From Sequoia sempervirens (taxonomy: Eukaryota > Streptophyta > Pinopsida > Cupressales > Cupressaceae), in the NCBI GenBank assembly GCA_007258455.2, contig VDFB02047230.1, forward strand, positions 155,347,554 to 155,411,553: 64,000 nucleotides of DNA. The letters run 5' to 3'. The position numbers were made by a program, and so were the translations under genes. A model generated the notes under the pieces. The model was not told the origin of the DNA. It made no database searches and saw only the letters and a list, made by a program, of their open reading frames with translations. This document shows positions 12,791-24,200 of the stretch, piece by piece. Position 1 is the first letter of the stretch; the number at the start of each line of letters is the position of its first letter.

Positions 12791-12932
12791 TGAAAAAATG
12801 TGGGTTCGGTCGAACAAAAAAATAATGTTCAGTCAAAGAGGGGTTTGACCGAACCCATTCATCATAGAATAAAAAAATTGATTTAAATTGGGTTTGACCG
12901 AACATTCTATAGATGTTCGGTCGAACCCCTTC
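12791..12932. repeat. Cluster of GGTTCGGTCGAACC-like palindromes
   Basis: Four instances or half-instances of the palindrome occur in about 130 bases: gggttcggtcgaac at 12802, a degenerate copy near 12830, tttgaccgaaccc near 12844, tttgaccgaac near 12892 and ttcggtcgaacccc near 12915. The same motif clusters at 45324-45470 and 55677-55742. Confidence 0.7.
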
Positions 12933-13307
12933 TTTTAAAAATTAATTTTTAATATTAATATAAATATTAATTATATTCTTTTTAAATGATGAGTTGAGAG
13001 AAATATATGGAGGGAGTGGGGGTAGGCGGGAAGGCTTAAATTTGATGGCCATATGACCGTATTTAGAGATTTTTTTTGTAGAATACAATCAAAATTTTAA
13101 GAAGATTGTATCAGATAAAAGGAGATATTTTGGATAGACTGTCAAAATTTATATAGAATTATAATGATATATATATGTTTGATTTATATATAATTTTACA
13201 TACACTAAGGTATATCATAATGTTTTAAGGGCACCCTTGAATAGATAACCATCATTAAAAAAATTGTTGACAGGAAAAGTCAACCATCAAATTTAATCCT
13301 TGGTAGG

Positions 13308-13469
13308 AGGGAGATACTTCAAAGAGAGAGGGGGGGAGTGGGAGAGAGATAAAGGGTAGGGGGTCCTAAGGTTTAAGGGTTAAGGGTAGAGGAGCTTGAG
13401 ATGGAGAGTGGGTAGGAGGGAGAGACTTTCAAGAGAGTGAGGGGGGAGTGGGAGAGAGATAAAGGGTAG
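13308..13469. repeat. Purine-rich, telomere-like minisatellite cut by the assembly gap
   Basis: Units built from gggagagagataaagggtag and taagggttaagggtag repeat until the N block starts. The same unit vocabulary fills 36100-38560. The gap therefore probably sits inside this array. Confidence 0.75.
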
Positions 13470-14319
13470 NNNNNNNNNNNNNNNNNNNNNNNNNNNNNNN
13501 NNNNNNNNNNNNNNNNNNNNNNNNNNNNNNNNNNNNNNNNNNNNNNNNNNNNNNNNNNNNNNNNNNNNNNNNNNNNNNNNNNNNNNNNNNNNNNNNNNNN
13601 NNNNNNNNNNNNNNNNNNNNNNNNNNNNNNNNNNNNNNNNNNNNNNNNNNNNNNNNNNNNNNNNNNNNNNNNNNNNNNNNNNNNNNNNNNNNNNNNNNNN
13701 NNNNNNNNNNNNNNNNNNNNNNNNNNNNNNNNNNNNNNNNNNNNNNNNNNNNNNNNNNNNNNNNNNNNNNNNNNNNNNNNNNNNNNNNNNNNNNNNNNNN
13801 NNNNNNNNNNNNNNNNNNNNNNNNNNNNNNNNNNNNNNNNNNNNNNNNNNNNNNNNNNNNNNNNNNNNNNNNNNNNNNNNNNNNNNNNNNNNNNNNNNNN
13901 NNNNNNNNNNNNNNNNNNNNNNNNNNNNNNNNNNNNNNNNNNNNNNNNNNNNNNNNNNNNNNNNNNNNNNNNNNNNNNNNNNNNNNNNNNNNNNNNNNNN
14001 NNNNNNNNNNNNNNNNNNNNNNNNNNNNNNNNNNNNNNNNNNNNNNNNNNNNNNNNNNNNNNNNNNNNNNNNNNNNNNNNNNNNNNNNNNNNNNNNNNNN
14101 NNNNNNNNNNNNNNNNNNNNNNNNNNNNNNNNNNNNNNNNNNNNNNNNNNNNNNNNNNNNNNNNNNNNNNNNNNNNNNNNNNNNNNNNNNNNNNNNNNNN
14201 NNNNNNNNNNNNNNNNNNNNNNNNNNNNNNNNNNNNNNNNNNNNNNNNNNNNNNNNNNNNNNNNNNNNNNNNNNNNNNNNNNNNNNNNNNNNNNNNNNNN
14301 NNNNNNNNNNNNNNNNNNN
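13470..14319. other. Assembly gap, 850 N
   Basis: Every base is N. Any open frame across it is meaningless. The left flank is the purine-rich minisatellite and the right flank is unique sequence, so the true length is uncertain. Confidence 1.
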
Positions 14320-14555
14320 AAAATCACTACGTTTCAAATAAGGATTGAAAGCATATAATATGGTTTTACATGCAACCAAAAAAAGTGAGAGATGATGCTA
14401 TCAAACATTCTTGAACTTAAGAATTTTCCATGGAACAAATATGTACATATAATTGTAATTTACACAAAATGATTTAAAACTATGTACAAGTTACTATAAG
14501 TTCTCATTTGAACATGTATAGGGTTACAAGTAAACTTGAAAACCATGGATATAAT

Positions 14556-17500
14556 CTAAGTCAAATATTTAGGTTCAACCCACTCTTCAATAACATGTAT
14601 AATTTTTTGATGATCATCACTATCTAGTCTACATTTTCTTCGGCCACATGCATGTGGAACTGCATGAAGATGTAGAGTGGTAGCAATTATTAAGTGACTA
14701 TATTGATATACCTTGTTATCAGGTTGGTAGTCAACAAAATGAATCCCATGCTAAAAAACTTTGACTTGTTTTAGATATGTCCCTTGTACTAAAACAAAAC
14801 CTGCATGGTAAACATGAGCCTAAGGTAAGACATATGAACGTGTGCAATATTTTCGTGCACAAGGTTTGTACAATATATATTTAATTTTTATAATGTAATG
14901 TGCACATGTGAATACAATGTATATAAAATTTTAAATTCAAACTCACTTGTGGGAAATAACATTCCATCACTTATTTCAGGTTTTGTTAGCGTATTCCTCT
15001 CTTTTGTGCAACGTAATAAATAATAGCTACACCTTTGATGTTTTCAGGCTCTTCTATAACTATAAAAACATCTCCTATACACCAAATTTACACAAAAAAT
15101 TCTAAAAAAATTAGAAATGCCTCTAAAGATCATTAACTAGATATATATAATATTTAAATTATTGAAAACTTACACATATACCTTTTCTAACCAATCCTGA
15201 AATATGGTCATAATCAATTGAAATCAAAGGAATGTCTTCAAATCTTTCTTCCTCATCTTCATCATATGTTTCTGAAACAACTAGTGGCACTGTATCCCAT
15301 TTACCAACATATCCAAGTTCTTGATTGTTGCATGCATAATCAGAGTTTACCTCAATGCACTCAGTGCAAAAACAAGAGTAATCCCTTGTGTCTAATATCC
15401 ATCCATGGCGACTATCTGAACTCCTAACACAATGCAAAGATCTTTTTTTTTCTACCCTATTGCATCCATGCATCAATCTTCTATCCACACCTAGATACAT
15501 ATGTACAAAAAAAAACTTATGTGAACAAATATGTATATATATATTTTAAATTTTAAATAAATTTAAATTTTTAATTTAATGTAATTTATACATACCTGAT
15601 ATCTCCCAAAACACTCTATGTGGAATGTGTCAGTTTGTTCTTGAAGATGTGCCAACCACATTTGATGCAAAGTGTTTCTTGCACCATTCAACAACATCAT
15701 GTGCATTGTCTAGACAATCTTTTGGATAACTCATTTGATGCTTTCTTAAAGCTCATTTGATGCAATCTCCTACTCCATCATGCTCACCCTTTCCATGCCC
15801 ACTGTACAAAAAACTCCAAACATGTGGTATTTTGTAGATTTTATGATATCTACAAAGTGCATAGAATGGCCGTGAAGATTTGAATTGTGTCACAAATCCA
15901 TCTGACCATACAAATGATTTTCAAATTTTACACCTCCACTTCTCAAATTATCAAAAAATATTGTAAAGCAATGTTGGACAAAAAATGTGTCATGCTCTTT
16001 ATCATCACTAATATAAAAGTGATATTATTTTTTAATGACTCATTCTTCATCTATAATCTCAACACCATTCAATTCTGATTGTGCATGTCGATAACACACA
16101 TGAACCATAATAGTGATATGCTTTGAAAAGTAATACTCTGATTGAATCTCCTTTTGATGTACAAAGGAGTAATTTTCCGCAAAGTCAACTACTGATAGAA
16201 CTGTTCCATGTGGGAAAGTATCTCTCAATGTTTGGAATTGTTGTGCTTGCCACTTAGCAAAAAATGAATGATGTATGTATGGTTGTATCAATTTTTGAAA
16301 ATCTTCCATAAATTTTCCAATGGGAATCTCCTCTTCTACATAGTTCAATCTTGTAGATTCTTTCCCAAAATTTGTTTGCAAATTTACATACTTGTACCTA
16401 TGTCAGTAAAATATGTGAATAACTAATAAACCACACTTGATCAATGAAACATTACATCAAAGAGAATCCAAATAACTTGATCTATGAGAAATTGAAAAAA
16501 TAAACTCTCTAAAAATAGTACTTACCTCTTGCAATTTACTATCTTTGTTAGGTCAGTATCCTCAATTCTTGAAGGAAATTTATCCAAATTTCCACATGTC
16601 TCACAAATTCCTTTTATGCAGTTTATTTGAGGTCCATTTTCATGATCACATAATATAGACTTTATGAACAAACTTGCCTATTTAGGAGGTACATTTTGAA
16701 ACCCACATCTTTCTTCTCTCATCTTTCGAAACACCTGATAGTAGAGATCAAATTCAATATGATAATGACAACAACAAGTTTCAAAAAAATTCTTTATCTT
16801 CACATAATATGGCTTTAACCTTTAAAACATTGTTTTCCCAATCTTTATATGAGGATATGCATTACAAAAGATCATATGCATCTCAAATTGTGTTACGTCT
16901 ACCAATGTTTGATATGATTTTCATAAATACTAGGTCCAATCATGTATCTCATAACATCTCTAGTATTTGATGATGGACGAGTCTGATCATGCCAAAAACC
17001 TGAGACTAAGTTCCTAACAACATCTTCAATCTTGTTAGAATGGGGAGCTCTACACATAATTTCCAAATTTCCTTCTAAAATCTCATCCAAAAACTTTCTC
17101 TTTTTCTCATATTTTATCAATGTGGTTCTATTATAACCAATTTCAATTGAAAGTGCAGACATTTTTCTTTTTCTTGCTCTATCTTGATGTACAATAGATG
17201 TCAACATCACCCTTCTTGTAGTGGCCTTATCCACTATTTGAGATCCTTCCCAATGGAATCTAAACCCTTTTTAACATTTTGAAGAATATCCTTTTGTAAT
17301 CCCATGTGTTTCTTCTTATTTGATGTTGAATGGACACCCAACAATTGTAATTACTCTTTGAGCTCATCACGAAGAAGTAAACATGATAACAATTGGGTTT
17401 TTTCAAGTGTATCAAGATGATTGAAATGATGATTGATCATTCCATTTACAGATTTAGTCATTGACCTCTTTCTCTTATTATAAGGCTGGTTGGCATAATA

Positions 17501-18361
17501 TTTGAGTTTCTCCATATCCATTTCAAGTAAATGATCTAAATTTCTATGAGAAATTTGTTTCCCCACCTTCATTGTTTGAACTTGTGCCTCCTACCTATCT
17601 TCAAGGACCATGCATTCTTGAGCGGATTCATTTGATCCAATGTTTAGATTTGGCTCAACTTGAGCATGAAAACTTCCTACTTGTTGAACCCTTCCTACAC
17701 ATGTGTCACAAAATATTTTGCAAAAAAAAGTGAGAGATGATGTTAAATAGAAGTGAAGTTTATGTATGCAAGAAAACAAACTGATAAAACACGATGAGCT
17801 ATAAGTGAGAGAATTTTTTGCTAGTTTTATATGCTCATCAATACCAATAGAAGAAGTGATCTTGACCCCTCTCCAACAAGCATTGTTTGAACTTGGGTCT
17901 CCTCCCTAACTTCAAGGTCCATGTGTTCAACGGATTCATTTGATCCAATATCTAGATTTGGCTCAACTCTAGCTTGAGGAATCCCTAGAGCATAAAACAT
18001 AAAAATAATTTGAGAACATTGAAGTGATGAAAATAAAAGATCAAAGACACAAAACACAAATATTGAAACAAAAAGAATTGGCTTATGGAATTGGAGTCAA
18101 GGATCATATAAACATTGCAACTTGCATGACCAAGATGACTTGAGGACATTTAAAATTATTTATAGTCATTCAAGTGCAATGATGGTTAGAAACCTTCAAA
18201 GTAAAATTCCTAAACACACACTTGAGAGTGAGAGAGAGAAGAAACAAGCATGTCCCTTATTTCTTTCTATGATAATTTTCCAAGTTTTGATCACGCCTTT
18301 TTTGTTCTTCTTTTGACAATTTTCGTTGAGATGCATTTTTTCTTTTTCTTTGTTGTCCCAT
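14556..18361 (-). pseudogene. Copy A gene 2: transposase-like protein, multi-exon, broken
   Basis: This is homologous along its whole length to copy B (31571-34545). The N-terminus at 18361 begins MGQQRKRKNASQRKLSKEE, a basic segment. Further on it encodes FWHDQTRPSSNTRDV (about 17000), CCCHYHIEF followed by CETCG (about 16770-16590), VVDFAENYS (about 16180), FYISDD (about 16030), WSDG.VTQFKS (about 15880), YSGHGKGEHDG (about 15790), and a C-terminus ending near 14556. These give D, D and E candidates for a DDE-type nuclease plus a metal-binding Cys/His block. Unlike copy B it is interrupted by introns with good GT-AG signals, for example 16391-16525 and 15491-15595. In-frame TAG/TAA codons and frame changes (for example in the stretches around 16820, 16680 and 15770) mark it as a pseudogene. 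Transposase is inferred from motifs and from its context in a repeated element. Confidence 0.65.
17575..18010 (-). repeat. Tandem exon-like duplication inside copy A gene 2
   Basis: The minus strand encodes ARVEPNLDIGSNES with a following ETQVQTM at about 18000-17880, and again AQVEPNLNIGSNES with EAQVQTM at about 17690-17570. The DNA matches closely over about 100 bases with a 310-base period. Only one such segment is expected in the acidic linker. It reads as a duplicated linker exon. Confidence 0.65.
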
Positions 18362-18659
18362 TTTCTTCTTCAACTTAAAGATGACTCTAAACAAGTCCTC
18401 TACCAACTTAGTTAAATTATCCTCCAAAATTTTCCTTGATTGATAAAAAAAGTTGTCAATCTCAATGTTTGCCTCCTTGATAAATGTGCAAAAACTTCTC
18501 CAAAATCTGCCCAAGTGAATCAAAATTATTCAAGTGTACATGGAATAACTAGATCCTAGTTTAAATGAATCAAGTAGTAAACAAACAAGTTATTTCATTG
18601 TGGAGTTTGTTGTTATTTAATTCATAATGTATGCACAACATATCTAGTAATTTTAGAAT

Positions 18660-18915
18660 TTTGTTAAAGTTTCAAAAATGTATATTAGAGGTATAATTTG
18701 AATTGAATTTTCTTAATTATATTTGAATTGAATTTCAAGTTAGTTGTCGAAAATGTATAATAGAGGTATAATTTGAATTAAATTTTCCTAATTTTATTTG
18801 AATTGAATTTCAAGTTACTTGTAAAAAACGTATAATAGCTCGATATAATTTGAATTGAATTTTCTTAAAATTATATTTGAATTGAATTTCAAGTTACTTG
18901 TCAAAAAGCTTATAT
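18660..18915. repeat. Three tandem copies of an 85-base AT-rich unit
   Basis: The unit contains tataatttgaattgaatttt and aatttcaagttacttgt, repeated three times between gene 1 and gene 2 of copy A. The same array occurs inverted at 63125-63380 in copy C, so it belongs to the element and was not gained locally. Confidence 0.75.
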
Positions 18916-19452
18916 GTTGTTCTCAACTCAATGGTTCATGTTGCTTAAGTCATTTTTAAAAAAATATTTATTGTGATCAACATGAATGAACTTAATTATA
19001 AAGTGGCATTGATTTCCCTAAAATTCTACTAGAGATCAAATGTACATCAAATGTAAGGAAATGTAAGTTGTAAGAGATCATAAAATAAGAAAACATGTAT
19101 GTATATTGAATATTTAAAGAAAATGTATACATATATTATGTGTAAACATGTTTAAACCATAAGCAAACACATGTACATATATGTAAAGGGATTCAATACA
19201 TTTAAACATAACACATATTATAAGAAAAGAGGCAAATGTATGTATATATCATATAAGAAAATATATGTACATATCATAAAAGAAAAATGTAAATTAAAGA
19301 TCATCAAATGTCGAATACTAAAGATCAAAAAATAAGCAAATGTATATCATATAAGAAAATGTAAGTTAGAGATCATCAAATATCAAATACTATTAAAGAT
19401 CATCATATAATCAAATACATGTGGTAAAGATCACAAATCTAGAATGCATGGC

Positions 19453-20891
19453 CTAATATGAATGTCTACTCCTAGACGAATGGCCATCTGAATGAGAATG
19501 GTCCTACTCTGATGGATGTGTTGAGCCCTACAAATAAAATTGTGTACAAGATGTGTTAAATACATATAATTTATATTAAATAAATTTTATGAAAGTTATT
19601 TTTAAATGAACTTGTATTTTTAAATATCAATCTATATCTATGCATACATAAATATATTTCATGTACATATACACGTGTGATTATATCAAAATGTAAACCT
19701 CACATGTCCACTAATAGCAGATTCATCCACAGAGTCACATCGATCATGCACACGATCTAGACCAAGGCTAGGAGTGATATGAGGTATGTCCACTTGTAAC
19801 AATATATATACACATATATATCAACTTACATGAATATCTAGTTAAAAAAATTTAAAAAATAATGAAAAAAGAATTGAAGCATGCACATGCACACATACAT
19901 GCACATCATCTAATATCAGATGACCTAAGTTCTCTGAAACAGTCGCCTCCACCATATCCACCAAATGATCAAGCGACGAATCAACATCTGCATCCATCTG
20001 ATCTATCCCATGTCATGCCATAAATGATGAATGTAGAGGACTATGAAGGTGAGATGGCATCGATGATGATGAACTAGAACCAATCAAAATATCAGTAAAA
20101 CCCATAGTCTATGCAATTGTTGTATGAATTGTAGGTGGATCTTGATGCGCACTAGTGCTCAGTTGAGAGTGATGGGATCTTGGAATTGAACGACCTTTGC
20201 ATCTCAAATGCTCTCTAACATTCTCTATATCGATCCCATTGTCTGATGCAATGTGGGCATATGCCTCCAACAGGTCCTTAGCCAAACAATGCAGAGTCAT
20301 GCATGGCATATCTCCTATAGGTGCATCAAGCTGTGTAGGAGTAGGGATGTCAACCACTGTAAAAGGATCCATGGTGGTCCACTGTGCTAAAAATGGTGTG
20401 GATTGGGAATGTCTGGACATCAAATACTGACCTACACAATCATTAGATATCTTAGTGGTGGCAGTCGCAATGTCACCTACAGTGTCAATTGCTTCCTTTT
20501 GGGAAGCAACGACAACCTCATCTACTATGGGGGCTAGAGTTGGGGTGAGAGCAGGAGACCTATCGCTAACCAATACCCTAAACATTGGGGGTGGTCTATC
20601 TACTTGACGATAGGTGGGCCTATCAGTAATCCTACCACGCCCCTGACCAGCATATGGTGGAATGTCCAAGTAGTTAACTTTGAGGCCCAAATGGACCTCA
20701 ACATACAACTGCTGAAAAAAATACAATGGAATGTGGTCATTGTTTGGGTATAGAACATGTGGGTATGTGTAGGTTGATGGTGGGCCAAAAAGTGGCAATG
20801 AGGAAAAAAACACATCTTTAATCGACCGAGAAAATGCGAAAAGAACATGTTGACTTTTTGTAGGCTCAAGTGTCACCATACCAAACACCAA
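19453..20891 (-). pseudogene. Copy A gene 1: accessory protein of the transposon, three exons
   Basis: Exons at 20891-19899, 19793-19704 and 19527-19453 join in phase 0 with GT-AG introns. Copy C repeats the boundaries at 62143/62251, 62340/62499 and 62573, with exon 2 (90 bases) and exon 3 (75 bases) the same length in both. The protein has a conserved stretch HIPLYFFQQLYVEVHLG with VNYLDIPPYAG, a PTYRQVDRPPPMFRVL segment, and a Ser/His/Asp-rich tail. No known domain was recognised. It lies upstream of gene 2 on the same strand. TAG codons at 20106-20108 and in exon 3 are shared with copy C. Its first about 130 bases (20760-20891) differ from copy C, so the 5' end was probably replaced and the true start is unknown. 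Confidence 0.6.
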
Positions 20892-20907
20892 AGCTAATTT
20901 TACACAT

Positions 20908-21066
20908 CAGATATCCGATCTAAATCCGATATCTGATTTGAATCGGATATCCAATTTGTAAAAGGTATATATTAAACACTTTTGTCTCTTTTTTGAACTC
21001 ATTCGGCTGAGAAGAACCCGCGGGTGCACTGTTCATCCATCGTTCATGTAACGGATATCTGATATA
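20908..21066. promoter_or_regulatory. Palindromic CGGATATCCG-type motif cluster between divergent gene 1 copies
   Basis: Three close copies (agatatccgatc, tccgatatctgatttg and atcggatatccaatttg) lie at 20908-20960 and a fourth, acggatatctgat, at 21051. They fall between minus-strand gene 1 of copy A and plus-strand gene 1 of copy E. The same unit is arrayed at 34722-34860, 36062-36081 and 38829-38910. The position suggests a promoter element or a subterminal binding site for the transposon proteins; this is inference. Confidence 0.55.
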
Positions 21067-21087
21067 GGCTAAATTCGATTTGGAAAG

Positions 21088-21504
21088 GTAAGTTTATTTA
21101 TTTTCATTTGATTTGATTCAATTTTGATTTAGATTTGAATAATTTCATATGGTTTTTGTTTATTTTTTTAAAAAATAGGGTTTTTGATTGAGTTTTTGTG
21201 AAAAAATTGAGTTTAGAATAGATTTTGATAAAAAAATGAATGTTTTTTGTGGATTTTTTTTCACAATAGGGTTTTTGATTGAATTTTTATGAAAAAATTG
21301 AATTGAGAATGGATTTTGATAAAAAATGAATGTTTTTTGTGGATTTTTTTTTAAAATAGGGTTTTTGATTGAATTTTTATGAAACAATTAAGTTCAAAAT
21401 AGATTTTGATAAAAAAATGAATGTTTTTAATGGATTTTGATTTAAAAATAGTGTTTCATTTATATTGTATAATTTTAGATTAATTAGTTTTTAACTTTAA
21501 TCAG
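21088..21504 (+). other. Predicted 5'-UTR intron of copy E gene 1, with a 90-base tandem repeat
   Basis: A good donor (ggaaag then gtaagt at 21088) and an acceptor (tttaatcag ending 21504) flank this stretch. The next exon would begin five bases before the ATG at 21510. Inside, a unit beginning atagggtttttgatt occurs three times, at 21175, 21266 and 21356 (period 90-91). Introns in the leader are common in plant genes, but no transcript evidence is available here. Confidence 0.5.
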
Positions 21505-21509
21505 GCATT

Positions 21510-23557
21510 ATGGCTGCTGAGAATGAAAATACACAAATTCCACCAGTTGAAAATGAAAATCCACCAGCTGAGAATCAAAATGCAGAAATTCCAAATGCTC
21601 CACCACCTTTGCAGCCATCAATTGAATTATTAATTCATGAAAAATTGGAGTAATTGAGGGGCATTTGTGATGTTTATAAGAAAATCCCTCGATTATCCCA
21701 TATGTCAACCACATTGACAGGAATAATTACAAATGTAGAAACCCTCTCCACCCAACATAATGCATTTCATTCATGGCGAGAAACCATGAGGCAATATTAT
21801 GCATGTGGAATTTCTTATGATGATGTGAAAGATCTCCAAATGAAAAAATCCCAAATAGCCTCTTTATTAATTAACCCCAGCAATGGTTTGACAGTTAATG
21901 TTAACAAGCCAAAAGTTTCTATAAAATGCTGCACACATAGGGGCATAGTAGATAACTTTTGGGATCATTGGTGTATGGTTTTTGATAAACCACCCAACAA
22001 TAATCTTGATGTACCTTTTTACTTTATTAAAAAATTATATGCTGATTTTTTGTTAGGGCATCATGTCAATTACTTTGACATTAAACCCTTCCAAGGCATT
22101 GGTAGAGGTATGCCTTAGGATAGGCTAGGGGCAACTAGAGTAGTTAGGTGCCCACATGTTCCCCATCCTCCCCTTCCTCCGCCACCTCCAGTACAACATC
22201 CAGATATTATGGAGGATGCAGCCACACAAACTATCTAGGCCATTCACTCTTTGAGTGGTCTTTTGGTTTCCCATGCTTCTTCAGTAGCTCAGCCACAGTC
22301 TGGTGATCTTGGCGATGGATCCAATGCTGCTGCATCATCCTCCTCAGGTCCACATATTTGTGTTTCATATATTTACAATACGTGCCAGCAAATATGTTTG
22401 GGTCCTATTATACAGCCCCCTAAGCATCCATTAGACACTTCTGATTATGACATCCAAGATGTGGAGATTATAGCAGATCACACGCAGGGGAGTGGAGCAC
22501 ACCCTACAGAGTCCTCTCTTGCTAGAGAGGCGTACATTGGAGTAGTTACACAGGTAGCATTTAAGGTGTAAATTCATAACTTGCATTTTTTTTAAAATAA
22601 ATATTAATAAGAGATAGTATCAAGTACTAATATTTATTTACATGGTCTATTTAACAGTTAATGTCTGAGGAGGAGCTCACACAGGTGATGGATAGCACCC
22701 TTAGGGCCATTTCATTTGGCCTCGACATGCACACAGTATGTATTTTCTCACTCACTCATTTACATTTTTTTACTGTATATTTGCTTGTCATTTGAATTGT
22801 CAATAGTGAAATTATATATTAACTTATATTTTTATCTTACTCTCTGCTTGTAGCAAACACCTAGTGTGAGTGAGGTGCGATGCTCTCCAGACTATGGAGG
22901 CACAATTTTGGATAAGGGAAAGGTAATTGAACTCAAATTTGATTGAATTAAAATTTATAAGATATTTTATTGATTATGCATACATTGACATAGATTCGTA
23001 GTTTCATATGTAATTGTCATTTTTATGTGCAGGCAGTTGTGAGCTATACATCACTGTTGATAAGTGCCACAATACCCGAAGGAGTAGGTATTCGAATGCT
23101 TGAAGGAGGAGGTGTTGAAACACCTCAAGGAGGAGCTGTTGAGACACCTAAAGGAGATACAGAAAAAGATCAACCTAAAGAGGTATGTGTTTATTTTATT
23201 TTGTGCTTGGTAAATATGTTTTTATTACTGACAATTCTATGCTAACTTGGATCAATTTCATGTTTTTGTTCACATATATAGATTGACGTTACAAAAGTTG
23301 GTTTGGTTAGTTCTTTGAGAGGGGTATATTCTAGTACTCCTGACCCTTCAAAGAGACGTATATTTCAGGTAATCAAGATTTCAATTTTAGAGTTCAATTA
23401 GAATTCAATGTGTATTGATTTTTATGTTAATTATTCAATTTTAAATTATATAGTATATCTAATCTCAATTATGGTTTGACTTTTTCTTATGCAGCTACCT
23501 TCAAAGCCAACGAGTGCTTCAAAGAGGCTCCATTTTGATGATCCACCAATAGTTTAG
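21510..23557 (+). pseudogene. Copy E gene 1: six-exon accessory protein with three in-frame stops
   Basis: Six exons can be read: 21510-22553, 22658-22735, 22854-22922, 23033-23182, 23282-23368 and 23495-23557. Every intron has GT-AG ends and every exon length is a multiple of three, so all introns are phase 0. The total is 497 codons including the final TAG. The segment VPFYFIKKLYADFLLG with VNYFDIKPFQGIGRG aligns with the core of gene 1 in copies A and C, which makes it a distant paralogue. Exon 4 has a short internal repeat (VETPQGGA, VETPKGD). The last exons are basic and Ser/Pro rich. Exon 1 has stops at 21651 (TAA), 22116 (TAG) and 22236 (TAG), while the rest of the frame is intact. No known domain was seen. 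No gene 2 follows on the plus strand before the retroelement debris. Confidence 0.65.
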
Positions 23558-24200
23558 GATGAGATAGACATTTTGGCATGTAAATTTTGAATAGATACCG
23601 AGATGGCATATGCCATATATTGTAAAACTTTGTTTGAGTTGGCATTGATGCCATTTTTGTATATGGACATACACTTGATTATTGGATAATTTGATATATA
23701 TAGAAGTTGACAATCAAAATTTATTTTCCTCCTGATGTGCATGATTAAACTCTTTGAAGCAATGGTTAAATATCAATGTACAATAGCATAAAAAGAATAG
23801 TTAAATATTATGTAGTTTATATTCATATTGTTGATTACATTGCACATCTTTCAAACTCAAAGCATTATTTCACATTGCATAAGTAACAACTAGATACTGA
23901 TATGATTAACCCTACAAATTTCATACATTTCAAATAATTCAATGATCGTTAACTAAATTATTCATAAAAATTTCTTAGATTTGGAATAATTCAATGAAAA
24001 TCAGCCAAAACAATTAAACAAGATATTTAGATCTAAAACATTCACATATGATAAATAGATCTACACATATAAGTTGGTTGGAATAGAGTATTTAATTCAA
24101 GTAACTTACTTGATGATTACAATTTTTTTGCTTTAATTGTTTGCTCATAACCAATATTACAATGATCAAAAAAAAATTAGAAAAATATTGGGATGCTAAA
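23558..24200. other. AT-rich 3' flank of copy E, nothing recognised
   Basis: No open frame, repeat or palindromic motif cluster was seen between the end of gene 1 and the start of retroelement-like sequence. Confidence 0.45.

Noticed and set aside
13380..14379. Two minus-strand open frames of more than 300 codons
   Set aside because: They run through the N block and consist almost entirely of undetermined residues.
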